A stretch of 64,000 nt of DNA from Lentisphaerota bacterium (GTDB lineage: Bacteria; Verrucomicrobiota; Lentisphaeria; Victivallales; Victivallaceae), in contig SUVU01000001.1 of NCBI GenBank assembly GCA_015061865.1, positions 62,001 to 126,000 of the forward strand, written 5' to 3'. The notes beneath the pieces were generated by a model. It did not search any database. It saw nothing but the letters and a program-made list of their open reading frames with translations, and was not told where the DNA came from. Positions within the stretch are counted from its first letter, which is position 1; each line of letters opens with the position of its first letter. Positions 8,297 through 16,472 of the stretch are shown piece by piece. A program made the position numbers and the translations under genes.

Positions 8297-9313
8297 GTGA
8301 AAAAGAAAGTTACTCTGAAAGATATTGCCATGCATTGCGAGCTGGCAGTGACGACGGTTTCCCGGATCCTGCGGGATAAGGAAACCTATTGCTCTGCGGC
8401 AAAGATCGCCATGGTCAAACGCATCGCCGCCGAGTGGGATTACCGCCCCAATATCGGCTATAATATTATGACCGGGCGCGAGACCAATATCGCCGCCATC
8501 ATATTTTCGCAGTCCCGGGTGGCGCAGAGCGATTTGAGTTACCGTTTTTATATGCACCTCGGCGGGGAGCTTGACCGGCGCCATTTTGCCAGTTATACGG
8601 CGGTCATGGACGGCGATCTGGCTTCCCAGCTCCGCAAAATCCGGGATTTGGATGAACGCGGCTGCCGTTACTATATTTTTATCGGTACTCCGGCGTATTA
8701 TGAGGAGATTTTCGCCTTTCTGGAGCGTATGCAGCGCAGTTATGTTGGTTACAACTGCTCATTTGTGTCGCGCCGGCTGATGACGGATCAGCCGGGAATG
8801 TATCTGGAATTCGGGCGCATTGCCGCTGCCGCCGGGGCAAAACATTATTATATTGACACTACGGAACGGAATTTTGAAAACAATATATTGCCCCGGGTGC
8901 CGGAAGCGGAACGGAGTGCGTACCGCCGGCATTTGTTTGCCGGGCCGCCGATCGGGTTGGTCGATGGCAACAGCCGGGAGCGTTATTTCGCTCTCGGCGT
9001 TGAAAAAATGAATGAGATATTGGAAAAAGCTCCGGCGGCCGATGCGGTCGCATTTCCAACGGATTTTCATGTTTTCGGTGCCGAAAAAGTGTTGCGGGAA
9101 CGGCGGCTGATCGGCAAAGTTCAGCTTTTCGGCATGGGAAATTCGGCGGCATCGGCATTTGTTCAGTGTGCGTTCCGGACGGCAGATTTTGATGTTGAAA
9201 ACGGTGTTGCCGAACTGCTGGATCAGTTGGACAAAAATGAACCGTGGGAAAAGTGGTTGTGCGGCAAAGTTATCACTTATAATATAGATAAACAGATTTC
9301 AAATCAACAGTAA
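8297..9313 (+). CDS. LacI-family DNA-binding transcriptional regulator
   Basis: A 338-residue regulator. The N-terminal helix-turn-helix reads VTLKDIAMHCELAVTTVSRIL, as in LacI/PurR, followed by a hinge and a periplasmic-binding-protein-like effector domain (for example ETNIAAIIFSQSRV near residue 60). I choose the GTG at 8297 because GGAG lies seven bases upstream; a TTG at 8291 sits too close to that site. Effectors in this family are usually sugars. The gene heads an operon with a secreted glycosidase-like protein, so it probably controls breakdown of one carbohydrate. The palindrome just upstream suggests it represses itself and the operon. Confidence 0.92.
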   Translation: MKKKVTLKDIAMHCELAVTTVSRILRDKETYCSAAKIAMVKRIAAEWDYRPNIGYNIMTGRETNIAAIIFSQSRVAQSDLSYRFYMHLGGELDRRHFASYTAVMDGDLASQLRKIRDLDERGCRYYIFIGTPAYYEEIFAFLERMQRSYVGYNCSFVSRRLMTDQPGMYLEFGRIAAAAGAKHYYIDTTERNFENNILPRVPEAERSAYRRHLFAGPPIGLVDGNSRERYFALGVEKMNEILEKAPAADAVAFPTDFHVFGAEKVLRERRLIGKVQLFGMGNSAASAFVQCAFRTADFDVENGVAELLDQLDKNEPWEKWLCGKVITYNIDKQISNQQ

Positions 9314-9324
9314 AGGAGTGAAAA

Positions 9325-11631
9325 ATGAAACTGAAATCTATGATCCTCTGGCTGCTGGCGGTATGTCTGACTTGTGCGGCGCTGGCGGCGGAAAAAGTTC
9401 CGGTGAAACGGAAAAAACTGACTCCGGCGCAGGAAAAGGCCTCCCAATACCGCGCCTATGAACGCTATGATGCCGGAGTTAAACCGGCACGGCGGAAAAA
9501 ATTGCGGGCGTGGTTCGCCAGAAAAGCATCCGGATTGCGCTATGAGATCCCGGCAGGGCAGGGGAAACTGGTCAATGATAAAATTGCCGGATTCCGTGCC
9601 GGAGATTTTGCGTTTGCGGTGGATAAAAAAAACGGAGCTCCGGTGCATTTGAGCATTAACAACGGCAGAAATCTGATCGACAATGCCGTTTGCATGTATC
9701 CTTTCTGGGAGCTGGAAGTGGTCAAGCCGGGTGAGAAAAAAACATCATGGGTCAATCCTTATGACGGCAAATTCAGTTACCGGATCCAGAAAAATGCCAT
9801 GATTTTGATTTGGACGCTGCCGGAGCTCCGGGTCAGTGCCACGGTAAGAAAAAACGCTGCCGGATTTGCTCAATTCAATATCACGGTCAAAAATCTTTCT
9901 CCGGTCAATAAACTTAAAACTCTTGATTATCCGAAACTGGCTCTGACTCTGCCCGGTCGTGCGGAAGAGAGTCAGTTGGTGCTGCCGTGGCGGCGCGGCA
10001 GATTGCGCCGGGTGTCGGAAATGCGGGTCCCCGATCACGAGGAATATCCCGGTTCGTCGGCAAGATTCCAGATGACGGCGCTTTACGGTGAAGTTTCCGG
10101 CGACGGTGTGATTTTTACGGCGCTGGATTCTGATGGTAATGAAAAACAGTTCCGGCAGATGTATTTGCCGGAGTATCAGGTGGTGCTGCATTTTCTGCGC
10201 CGTTTTCCCGTGGACCGGGGCAAAGGCGGCAATCAGGTGCAGAATACGTTTAAATGCCAGCTGGGAGTTTTCAAAGGCGACTGGTATGATGCGGCACTGC
10301 TCTACCGCAAATGGTGGAAACAGCAGAAATGGGCTTCACGAGGCTTGCTGTTCAATAATGATGTGCCGGAATATTTGAAAAAAGCTCCGGTGTTTCTGCG
10401 CTATTATCTGCGGCAGAGCTATGGAGATACTGCTGCCAAAATGGAACACATTGCCAATGCGTGGGCGGAATTTCTGCCGGGACGGAAACTGCCCGGTACG
10501 CTGTACCATTATTCCGCATTCAAAGAACCGCCGACCCGCAAAAATTATCCGGTGTCGGAATATTACGGTTACTGCGCCGAACCTTTCCCCGGTATGGTGG
10601 AGGCTCTGGCACGGATGAATAAAAAAGGTCTGCGCACCAATGTTTATCTGCAGAGCGAGATCTACAACCAGCATGATCCCCGCAATGATGCGCTGCTGCC
10701 GTCGATCCGGCGGCAGCCGGACGGCAAACCGTGGCTGTATGTCAATGAGCGTTATCTCGCCTGCCGCGGGGAAAAGATTTGGCGGGAGCGCTATCTGGAA
10801 ATGTGCAACCATTGCCTGCAGCTGGGATTTTCCGGAGCTTACATGGATACATTCGGCAAAGTCAAAATCGATAACGAGTGTTTCGATACCCGTCATGGTC
10901 ACTCCTGCGGCGGCGGCAATATCGACTATGCCGCTTCCCGGAAACTGGGCGAAGATGTGTTCAAAAATGTCCGCGGCGGTGATCTTTTTATCGGCGGCGA
11001 AGCCTGCACCGAGGGATTTGTGGATATCATGGATTATAAACTCAACGCCGTCCATGCTTTTAACGGCATGATCCCGCTGGAACGGGTGTTGTACGGCGAT
11101 TATCTGCTCAGCCACGGCAGGGTGATCCGCGGTAATTACCATGATGATGAAATGCGTACCATCGTGCTGGATTGGATGGAAGGGATCATTTACGGGCGTT
11201 TTTATTCTGCGCCGCCGAAAGACAGCGCCAAGCGGCAGTTTTTGAAAGATTTCATCATTCGTGCCGACCAGAGCTGCGATTATATGCGTACCGGCGAAAT
11301 GATGCGTCCGATGAAATTCACCGCTCCTGTTGGCGAGTGGAAATTTACCACTGAAGTTCACAAAAATGCCAGAGTCGCCGCTTGGCGCAATACTGCGTTC
11401 CGTTCCTACCGGGATGGTTCAATCGGTATCGCCGTGGGCTATATCGGAGCGAAACCGGCAGAAAATACGCTGCTGCTGCCTGATGGTCGGGAGTGGGGCG
11501 TCAAACCGGATGCCGAAATTTACCGGGTCGGTGTGGACGGTAAAAAAACGCTGGTGGGTAAATTGAATGAGATCCGGCAGCTTCCGCTGAAAATGTCACC
11601 GCTTGAGGTTGAATTTTTTGTGGTGAAATGA
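9325..11631 (+). CDS. Secreted glycosidase-like protein (DUF6259-like), function unproven
   Basis: A 768-residue exported protein with signal peptide (ILWLLAVCLTCAALAAEK) and a strong AAAGGAG ribosome site. The first 300 residues look like a beta-sandwich. The middle, about residues 330-620, looks like a TIM barrel of the kind seen in glycoside hydrolase clan D/GH13-like enzymes: TNVYLQSEIYNQHDP, then GFSGAYMDTFGKVKI with a candidate catalytic Asp, then DLFIGGEACTEGF with a candidate acid Glu. The end forms a small C-terminal beta domain. The arrangement recalls proteins labelled DUF6259 in Lentisphaerae genomes, from memory only. Placement directly behind a LacI-type regulator supports a polysaccharide or glycoside substrate taken from outside the cell. 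Confidence 0.65.
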   Translation: MKLKSMILWLLAVCLTCAALAAEKVPVKRKKLTPAQEKASQYRAYERYDAGVKPARRKKLRAWFARKASGLRYEIPAGQGKLVNDKIAGFRAGDFAFAVDKKNGAPVHLSINNGRNLIDNAVCMYPFWELEVVKPGEKKTSWVNPYDGKFSYRIQKNAMILIWTLPELRVSATVRKNAAGFAQFNITVKNLSPVNKLKTLDYPKLALTLPGRAEESQLVLPWRRGRLRRVSEMRVPDHEEYPGSSARFQMTALYGEVSGDGVIFTALDSDGNEKQFRQMYLPEYQVVLHFLRRFPVDRGKGGNQVQNTFKCQLGVFKGDWYDAALLYRKWWKQQKWASRGLLFNNDVPEYLKKAPVFLRYYLRQSYGDTAAKMEHIANAWAEFLPGRKLPGTLYHYSAFKEPPTRKNYPVSEYYGYCAEPFPGMVEALARMNKKGLRTNVYLQSEIYNQHDPRNDALLPSIRRQPDGKPWLYVNERYLACRGEKIWRERYLEMCNHCLQLGFSGAYMDTFGKVKIDNECFDTRHGHSCGGGNIDYAASRKLGEDVFKNVRGGDLFIGGEACTEGFVDIMDYKLNAVHAFNGMIPLERVLYGDYLLSHGRVIRGNYHDDEMRTIVLDWMEGIIYGRFYSAPPKDSAKRQFLKDFIIRADQSCDYMRTGEMMRPMKFTAPVGEWKFTTEVHKNARVAAWRNTAFRSYRDGSIGIAVGYIGAKPAENTLLLPDGREWGVKPDAEIYRVGVDGKKTLVGKLNEIRQLPLKMSPLEVEFFVVK

Positions 11632-11668
11632 TAAATTATTTCATCGCAATAAAAAACAAGAGGTCATA

Positions 11669-12418
11669 ATGCTTATTCAAAGTGATTATCATATTCATGC
11701 TTCTTTTTACCGGCCGAAAAATCCCGGTGATGTGGCAGGTCCGACGGTGCGTGAGCAAATCGATGCCGCCCGGAATGTTGGCAATAAATATGTCGGCATC
11801 CTGGAACATTGCAATGCTTCGCCCCGGCATCCGTTTCATTGTCTGGAGGAGATGGCGGCAGAGTTTTATGCTCCCGGATTTGAGCGTGAAAATGTGTTTC
11901 TGGGAGTGGAGTCTGATTTATCGGCAGACGGCAGCGATCACTGCGGTTGCAGCGGCCGGGAAAAACTGCGTTTGGACTATGTGATCGGCTCGGTTCACGC
12001 CAGTCCCAAAACAGTTCCGGATTTCGACGATTATTTGCAATTGGAGTATCAATGTATCACTAATGCGCTGAAGTATAATGACAATATCGACATCATCGGT
12101 CATCCCTACGGTGAGGGCGTGCGCTGGGAAAAAGCCGGGATCATTGAAAAGTGGAGTTGGTCATTGATTCCGGAAACATATCTGGAGGAGATACTGCATC
12201 TGGCAAAAGAAAGCGGCAAAGCTCTGGAAATAAACCGTTGTCTGCTTGAAGATAAAGTTTATATCGACTTCTGGAGCCGCATCCGGGATAACGGCATTAT
12301 TTTCAGTGTCGGGTCTGATGCCCACTTCCCGGAAACTCTGCCCGAAGCGGCAGTGCGGACGAAGTGGCTGGAAAATTTGGGGTTGACAGAAAGCAATAAT
12401 TGGAGAATAAAAAAATGA
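11669..12418 (+). CDS. PHP-domain phosphoesterase (histidinol-phosphatase-like)
   Basis: A 249-residue cytoplasmic protein of the PHP metal-dependent hydrolase fold. The ligand motifs are in the family order: DYHIHASF near residue 6, ILEHCN near residue 46, GVESD near residue 76, GSVHASP near residue 108, IGHPYGEG near residue 145, and VGSDAHFPE near residue 212. This layout is closest to HisK-type histidinol phosphatases, but many relatives act on other phosphates, and no histidine-biosynthesis gene lies nearby. It follows the glycosidase-like gene after 37 bases with an AAGAGG site and overlaps the next start (ATGA). Confidence 0.85.
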   Translation: MLIQSDYHIHASFYRPKNPGDVAGPTVREQIDAARNVGNKYVGILEHCNASPRHPFHCLEEMAAEFYAPGFERENVFLGVESDLSADGSDHCGCSGREKLRLDYVIGSVHASPKTVPDFDDYLQLEYQCITNALKYNDNIDIIGHPYGEGVRWEKAGIIEKWSWSLIPETYLEEILHLAKESGKALEINRCLLEDKVYIDFWSRIRDNGIIFSVGSDAHFPETLPEAAVRTKWLENLGLTESNNWRIKK

Positions 12419-13095
12419 TAATCAGATTTGCACGGCATGGGCAGCCGGCGTTGGAGGGGATGCCCAAAGGCGCGAACCACGAGTTTCCGCCGCATGATTA
12501 TGTTCTCAGTCCGCTGGGCAGGAAACAGGCGGCGTTTTTGGGAGAGCATTTGAAAAAAATCGGTTTTTGCGGTAAAGTTATCAGTTCGCCCTACGTCCGG
12601 ACGGTCGAAACTGCGTCGATCGCAGCGGGGATTTGCGGGTTGGATATATATCTGGAACCGCGGATCCAGGAGATGCGCTTCTATGAAGAGCCGCCGTGTC
12701 CGGGGATGAAACTTGAGGAGTTGCGGGCGGCATTCCCCAATATTGCCGCCGATGCGGTTTTGGCGTATCCGTGGATGACTCCGGGCGGTGCCGAGGTGCT
12801 GGATACCGTGCGGGCACGGGTGGATAAATATGTTGAGGAGCTGATTGCCGATCCTCCGGCAGATGATGTACTGCTTTTCGGTCACGGCGCTTCGCTGCAG
12901 TCGCTGAAGTGGAACTTCTATGAGCGCTCCGGCTACACCGGCAAGGATCATCATAACTGGAACTGCTCCATGTCCACATTTGAGGTCGATCGTTCCGGCA
13001 AAGCGAAAATGATCGAAATTGCCCGCTATGATTTCATGCCGCTGGAATATGTTACCAGCAATAAACGGTTGTTCGGCGATCCGGAGTGTGTATGA
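12415..13095 (+). CDS. Histidine phosphatase family protein (phosphoglycerate-mutase-like)
   Basis: A 226-residue member of the branch-1 histidine phosphatases. The catalytic motif RHGQP occurs within the first ten residues (FARHGQPALEG), and the second conserved histidine is in LLFGHGASLQ near residue 160. The SSPYVRTVETA segment is the usual phosphate-pocket arginine region. The substrate could be a phosphosugar or other small phosphate. The ATG at 12415 overlaps the previous stop (ATGA) and has TGGAG upstream; a TTG at 12400 would remove that spacing. It overlaps the next gene the same way, indicating translational coupling. Confidence 0.88.
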   Translation: MIIRFARHGQPALEGMPKGANHEFPPHDYVLSPLGRKQAAFLGEHLKKIGFCGKVISSPYVRTVETASIAAGICGLDIYLEPRIQEMRFYEEPPCPGMKLEELRAAFPNIAADAVLAYPWMTPGGAEVLDTVRARVDKYVEELIADPPADDVLLFGHGASLQSLKWNFYERSGYTGKDHHNWNCSMSTFEVDRSGKAKMIEIARYDFMPLEYVTSNKRLFGDPECV

Positions 13096-13814
13096 AAATA
13101 TTGCTCATCAGTGACCTGCATTTGTGTGATAACCGCAATTCCGAAGCATTTGAACTGCGCCGGATGGAAAAACTGGCGGCATTTATCAACAGCTGTCAGG
13201 CGGATTTGGTCGTGAATCTCGGTGATGCCGTCTCCCGCAAAGAGTATTTGCGGAAGGAGTTCGCCGGTGAAGCCGACGGGTTTGATTATTATCTCAAGTG
13301 GCGCAGTCAGTTTACCATCCCGTTTGTGGAGTGTGCCGTGGAGCGTGAATTCGGATTTTTTGCGGAAAAAATGCAGCAGGAACCGGATTCATGGCGTGAG
13401 GTTTCGCCGGAAATAAGCATCATCACAGTTGCTCCCAAAGAGGATAATGACCACCGTTTCACTCCGGAACAGCTGGAGTTTATGGAAACGGCGCTTGGTT
13501 CCTGCCGGACACCGAAAATTTTGATAGCTTCTCATGTGCCGTATCCCGGGAGTTGTTCCCGGGAAATCGCACCGGGGATATTTCTGGAAATCCCTGAAAG
13601 ATTGCGGCAGCTGGTGGAGGAGTCTGACCGGCAGATCTACTGGTGCGGCGGACATTTTCACTGGCCGTTGGAGGAGGTGCGGCAGTTGGGATCGCTTACG
13701 GCGGTTTACGGCGGCAGATTCTGTTTTGAAAACAAAGACAGCGATGGATATTTGCGGATGATCGACAGTGCGACCGGCGAAGTCAGTACGGTGCTGGAAT
13801 CATTCCGCTGGTGA
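13092..13814 (+). CDS. Calcineurin-like metallophosphoesterase
   Basis: A 240-residue cytoplasmic phosphoesterase. Visible metal-binding blocks are SDLHLCDN near residue 7, NLGDAVS near residue 45, SHVPYPG near residue 148 and GGHFHWP near residue 189. The expected GNHD block is not obvious; that region contains longer inserted sequence, so the active site may be modified. The start overlaps the stop of the histidine phosphatase (ATGA). It is the third phosphatase-fold gene of the operon. Its last 15 bases overlap the end of the convergent dus gene, leaving no room for a terminator between them. Confidence 0.82.
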   Translation: MKILLISDLHLCDNRNSEAFELRRMEKLAAFINSCQADLVVNLGDAVSRKEYLRKEFAGEADGFDYYLKWRSQFTIPFVECAVEREFGFFAEKMQQEPDSWREVSPEISIITVAPKEDNDHRFTPEQLEFMETALGSCRTPKILIASHVPYPGSCSREIAPGIFLEIPERLRQLVEESDRQIYWCGGHFHWPLEEVRQLGSLTAVYGGRFCFENKDSDGYLRMIDSATGEVSTVLESFRW

Positions 13815-14705
13815 GTGGAGCTCCTGCAGCAGCGAAATGAATTTTTCGTGCTTGATGCCCCAGAGCATTTTTGCCATTTCGATCAATGCCCCGGCTTGAA
13901 CTCCGTGGCGCCGCAGTTCGGAAAAAAACTGCTCCCGTCCGGTTTCGGCATCCGGGGCGTCAGGAACGGTGAATCTGGTCAATAGATATGGGTCACGCAT
14001 CCACGGACGGGCGATCATTATTCCGGCGCAGCGGGCGGCACGGAGCAGTTGCGCCGCATCGGCGGTTGAGGTGATGTCGCCGTTGGCGATCACCGGAATA
14101 TTGCCGGCGCACTGCACCGCCAGTGCAGTGCGCTGCTCTCTGAATGGCAGCGCATCCGGCGAGTAAAATTCCTGTACGGTACGGTAATGAAAAAAAATTT
14201 TGCTCACGGCCTGTGATGCGGCAAGTGCCGGCAGAAAAATTTCCATGTCATGGGCGCTTGTCCAGCCGGCACGCAATTTCACACTTAATTTTCCCGGCGG
14301 CAGATAAGCTGCGACTTCGGCACAGAAATCCGCTATTTTTTCCGGTTGTTTCAACACCCCGCCGCCGGCGCCGTGTTTGACCACCCTGGAACTCGGACAG
14401 CCGAAATTGAGGTTGATCCCTGCTGCCGGAGTGAGCTCCAATAATCTGGCGGCGCATTGACCCAGTAATTGCGGCGAAGTTCCCATCAGTTGGATCGTGA
14501 CCGGGACTTGCGAAGCGAAGTATGCGGCGGCAAAGCGGCGCAAAACGGCATCAGACGGCATCGTTTCCGACAGCCGCAGAAACGGTGTCATCCAGCGCTC
14601 CGTCAATCGCATGGCGTTGACTGTCCGGACAAATTCGGCTTTGCCCACCCCCTCCATCGGACCGGGCCATATTTCAATTTTGGAAAAATCGTACTGCATG
14701 AGCAT
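13800..14705 (-). CDS. tRNA-dihydrouridine synthase family protein
   Basis: A 301-residue FMN-dependent TIM-barrel enzyme that reduces uridine to dihydrouridine in tRNA D-loops. Family marks are WPGPMEGV near the start, INLNFGCPSS near residue 97 with the catalytic Cys of the NxGCP block, HGAGGGVL, VKLRAGW, IPVIANGDI and GIMIARP. The family usually has GSALL-type or G-x-G-R-G blocks where GGGVL and MIARP occur here, so it may be a DusC-like or divergent member. A GGAG site seven bases before the ATG at 14705 fixes the start. The gene overlaps the convergent phosphoesterase gene by 15 bases. Confidence 0.88.
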   Translation of the reverse strand: MLMQYDFSKIEIWPGPMEGVGKAEFVRTVNAMRLTERWMTPFLRLSETMPSDAVLRRFAAAYFASQVPVTIQLMGTSPQLLGQCAARLLELTPAAGINLNFGCPSSRVVKHGAGGGVLKQPEKIADFCAEVAAYLPPGKLSVKLRAGWTSAHDMEIFLPALAASQAVSKIFFHYRTVQEFYSPDALPFREQRTALAVQCAGNIPVIANGDITSTADAAQLLRAARCAGIMIARPWMRDPYLLTRFTVPDAPDAETGREQFFSELRRHGVQAGALIEMAKMLWGIKHEKFISLLQELHSPAE

Positions 14706-14743
14706 AAAATAACTCCAATTTGATAAAAATACTATCGCCGGGA

Positions 14744-14772
14744 TTGAAAAAAATTAATTTCAGTGATATATT
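14744..14772 (+). promoter_or_regulatory. Promoter of the first stand-alone CBM48 gene
   Basis: TTGAAA (14744-14749), 17 bases, TATATT (14767-14772). Both hexamers and the spacing are identical to the promoter at 26231, which precedes the paralogous gene. Confidence 0.65.
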
Positions 14773-14808
14773 ATATAAAGAGTCCTAAATAAACACAGGT
14801 GGAGCGTA

Positions 14809-15102
14809 ATGGTTGATATTAAAAAGATTCCCGGAAAAAATGAGCGCAGAGCAGTGTTTTCCTATGCCGCAGCTCCGGGACGGACCGTTGCGCTGGCCGG
14901 AGTTTTCAATGACTGGGATCCGGACAGCTCGATTTTGACTTATTCCGATCAGAAATCGGTCTATTGCACCGAATTACTGCTTCCTCCCGGTACTTACGAG
15001 TACAAACTTGTCGTCAACGGCGAATGGATTCTGGACGACAGCAATCCTAATTTCACCTCCAATGATTTCGGGACGCTCAACAGCGTGATCCAGATCGATT
15101 GA
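14809..15102 (+). CDS. Stand-alone glycogen-binding domain protein (CBM48/AMPK-type)
   Basis: A 97-residue protein consisting of one CBM48 / isoamylase early-set domain and nothing else. Recognisable parts are VALAGVFNDWDP (the first strand pair with the glycogen-contacting Trp), LLPPGTYEYKLVVNGEW, and the ending DDSNPNFTSNDFGTLNS. Such domains normally sit in front of branching enzymes or in AMPK beta subunits, where they bind alpha-1,4-glucan. As a free domain it may coat or tether proteins to glycogen granules; this is inference. A paralogue leads the glycogen operon at 26309. The AGGTGGAG site fits the start. Its stop directly abuts the stop of the convergent GT9 gene (TGA then TCA). Confidence 0.9.
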   Translation: MVDIKKIPGKNERRAVFSYAAAPGRTVALAGVFNDWDPDSSILTYSDQKSVYCTELLLPPGTYEYKLVVNGEWILDDSNPNFTSNDFGTLNSVIQID

Positions 15103-16236
15103 TCAGCGGTGGAAATATTTTCCCAGCGGCAGTTTTAATTCCCGGACGGAACTGCGTAACTCTTTTATCACCATTGCAGGCGTGACCTGGGTCATGCAGA
15201 TCGCATTGCCTTTGGGACAGACCCGTTTCAAACATGGCGAGCAGGGGGCGCCGCGGTAGAGCAGTTTCCAATTATTTGCTACCGGAGCAGTGTCTTTGAA
15301 ATCCGTGGGGCCGAATACGGTCATGCCGGGGCATCGGAGCGCCGAAGCCAGATGCATCAAGCCGGAATCATTGGTCAGTGCGTATGCCGAAAAACGGAAA
15401 ATCTGCATCAGGTCATAGAGCGAAGTTTTGCCGCAAAGATTGACGCATTTTTTCTTGGGGAGAGCCGCATTGATCATATTGCAGATGCCGCTTTCTGACG
15501 GAGCGCCGACCAGAGCCACGATCCCGCCGCGTCTGATCCAGTAGTTTGCCACGACCGCATAATATTCGTGCGGCCAGCGTTTGGCAGCGCCGTATGCAGC
15601 TCCCGGCGCAATGGTCAACAGCAGCGGATGACCGAGAATATCTTTTACCCGTGCGGATAATTCATCCACCGGGCAGGGAGGGCATAACTCCGGCATTACA
15701 GATTCCGGGCAGGTGCCGCCCAGAGCCTCGGCGATCGCCAGATAACGCATCGCCTGATGAGTGGAACTGACCTGACCTTTTTGGCGCGGCGGAAACGGGA
15801 ACTTGCCTGCCAGCAGCCAGGAGCGCATCCGGGTCGGTTCGCCGTAGAGCAACGGGATCCCGGCACATTTCAACGATACCGCATCCCGGAACGAGTGATT
15901 GAACAGCACTGCGGCTCCGGCACGGAGTTGGCGGATTTCCCGGAGTTCCTCCCGGTTGTAAAAACGGTGCGGTGAAGCCAGTGATATGGTGTCGTCCACA
16001 AAATTCAACGCATGATAAAGCTGTGCCGTGGATGCCGGAGAGATAACAAACAGACCGCAATGTTCCGGCAGGATCGTTTTAAGTGCGGCCAGCGCCGGCA
16101 GTGCCATGACGGCATCGCCGAGGTGGTTGGGCATTCTGACGATCAAGCCATTGCGGAAACGGGGTATTTCGCAGCGGGGAAATTCAGCCGCCGGGACAAA
16201 GGAGGACAAATCCCCCGGAATAACGGAAACATTCAT
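15103..16236 (-). CDS. Glycosyltransferase family 9 (heptosyltransferase-like)
   Basis: A 377-residue GT-B glycosyltransferase of the ADP-heptose:LPS heptosyltransferase family. Family marks are RMPNHLGDAVMALPAL near residue 34 (acceptor-side loop), APGAAYGAAKRWPHEYYA near residue 212, and the donor-site segment TNDSGLMHLASALRCP followed by VFGPTDFKDTAP. A Cys-rich tail (CSPCLKRVCPKGNAICM) is also found in several WaaF relatives. It probably adds a sugar to the lipopolysaccharide inner core on the cytoplasmic face. The gene is a single unit with its own promoter and points toward the CBM48 gene. Confidence 0.92.
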   Translation of the reverse strand: MNVSVIPGDLSSFVPAAEFPRCEIPRFRNGLIVRMPNHLGDAVMALPALAALKTILPEHCGLFVISPASTAQLYHALNFVDDTISLASPHRFYNREELREIRQLRAGAAVLFNHSFRDAVSLKCAGIPLLYGEPTRMRSWLLAGKFPFPPRQKGQVSSTHQAMRYLAIAEALGGTCPESVMPELCPPCPVDELSARVKDILGHPLLLTIAPGAAYGAAKRWPHEYYAVVANYWIRRGGIVALVGAPSESGICNMINAALPKKKCVNLCGKTSLYDLMQIFRFSAYALTNDSGLMHLASALRCPGMTVFGPTDFKDTAPVANNWKLLYRGAPCSPCLKRVCPKGNAICMTQVTPAMVIKELRSSVRELKLPLGKYFHR

Positions 16237-16274
16237 AACGCAGTTTTTCAGACCTTTCTGTCACATGATTTCAT

Positions 16275-16303
16275 AAAATATCATCGTCAAAGGTTTTTTG
16301 CAA
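16275..16303 (-). promoter_or_regulatory. Promoter of the GT9 gene
   Basis: On the minus strand: TTGCAA (16303-16298), 17 bases, TATTTT (16280-16275), about 40 bases before the start. Confidence 0.55.
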
Positions 16304-16355
16304 TGCTTGAAAACAGATAAATGTGGAAAAAAAATCAAAAATATGTCATAAAGAC

Positions 16356-16385
16356 TTGAAAAACACCATCCTGCACACTTATATT
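16356..16385 (+). promoter_or_regulatory. Promoter of mreB
   Basis: TTGAAA (16356-16361), 18 bases, TATATT (16380-16385). It implies an 80-base leader. The region 16237-16472 between the divergent genes holds this promoter and the GT9 promoter; I see nothing else in it. Confidence 0.6.
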
Positions 16386-16472
16386 ATATAAGTGACAATG
16401 CACACATTTTGTTTTTTATTGTTGGCGGAGAGGTGTTCTACGCCGGAAAAATATACAAAAAGGCAGAAATAA

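Noticed and set aside
7252-9313. Two-regulator module as a toxin-antitoxin or phage switch
   Set aside because: The proteins are ordinary AraC and LacI types with ligand domains, next to a sugar-type operon; no phage or toxin gene is seen.
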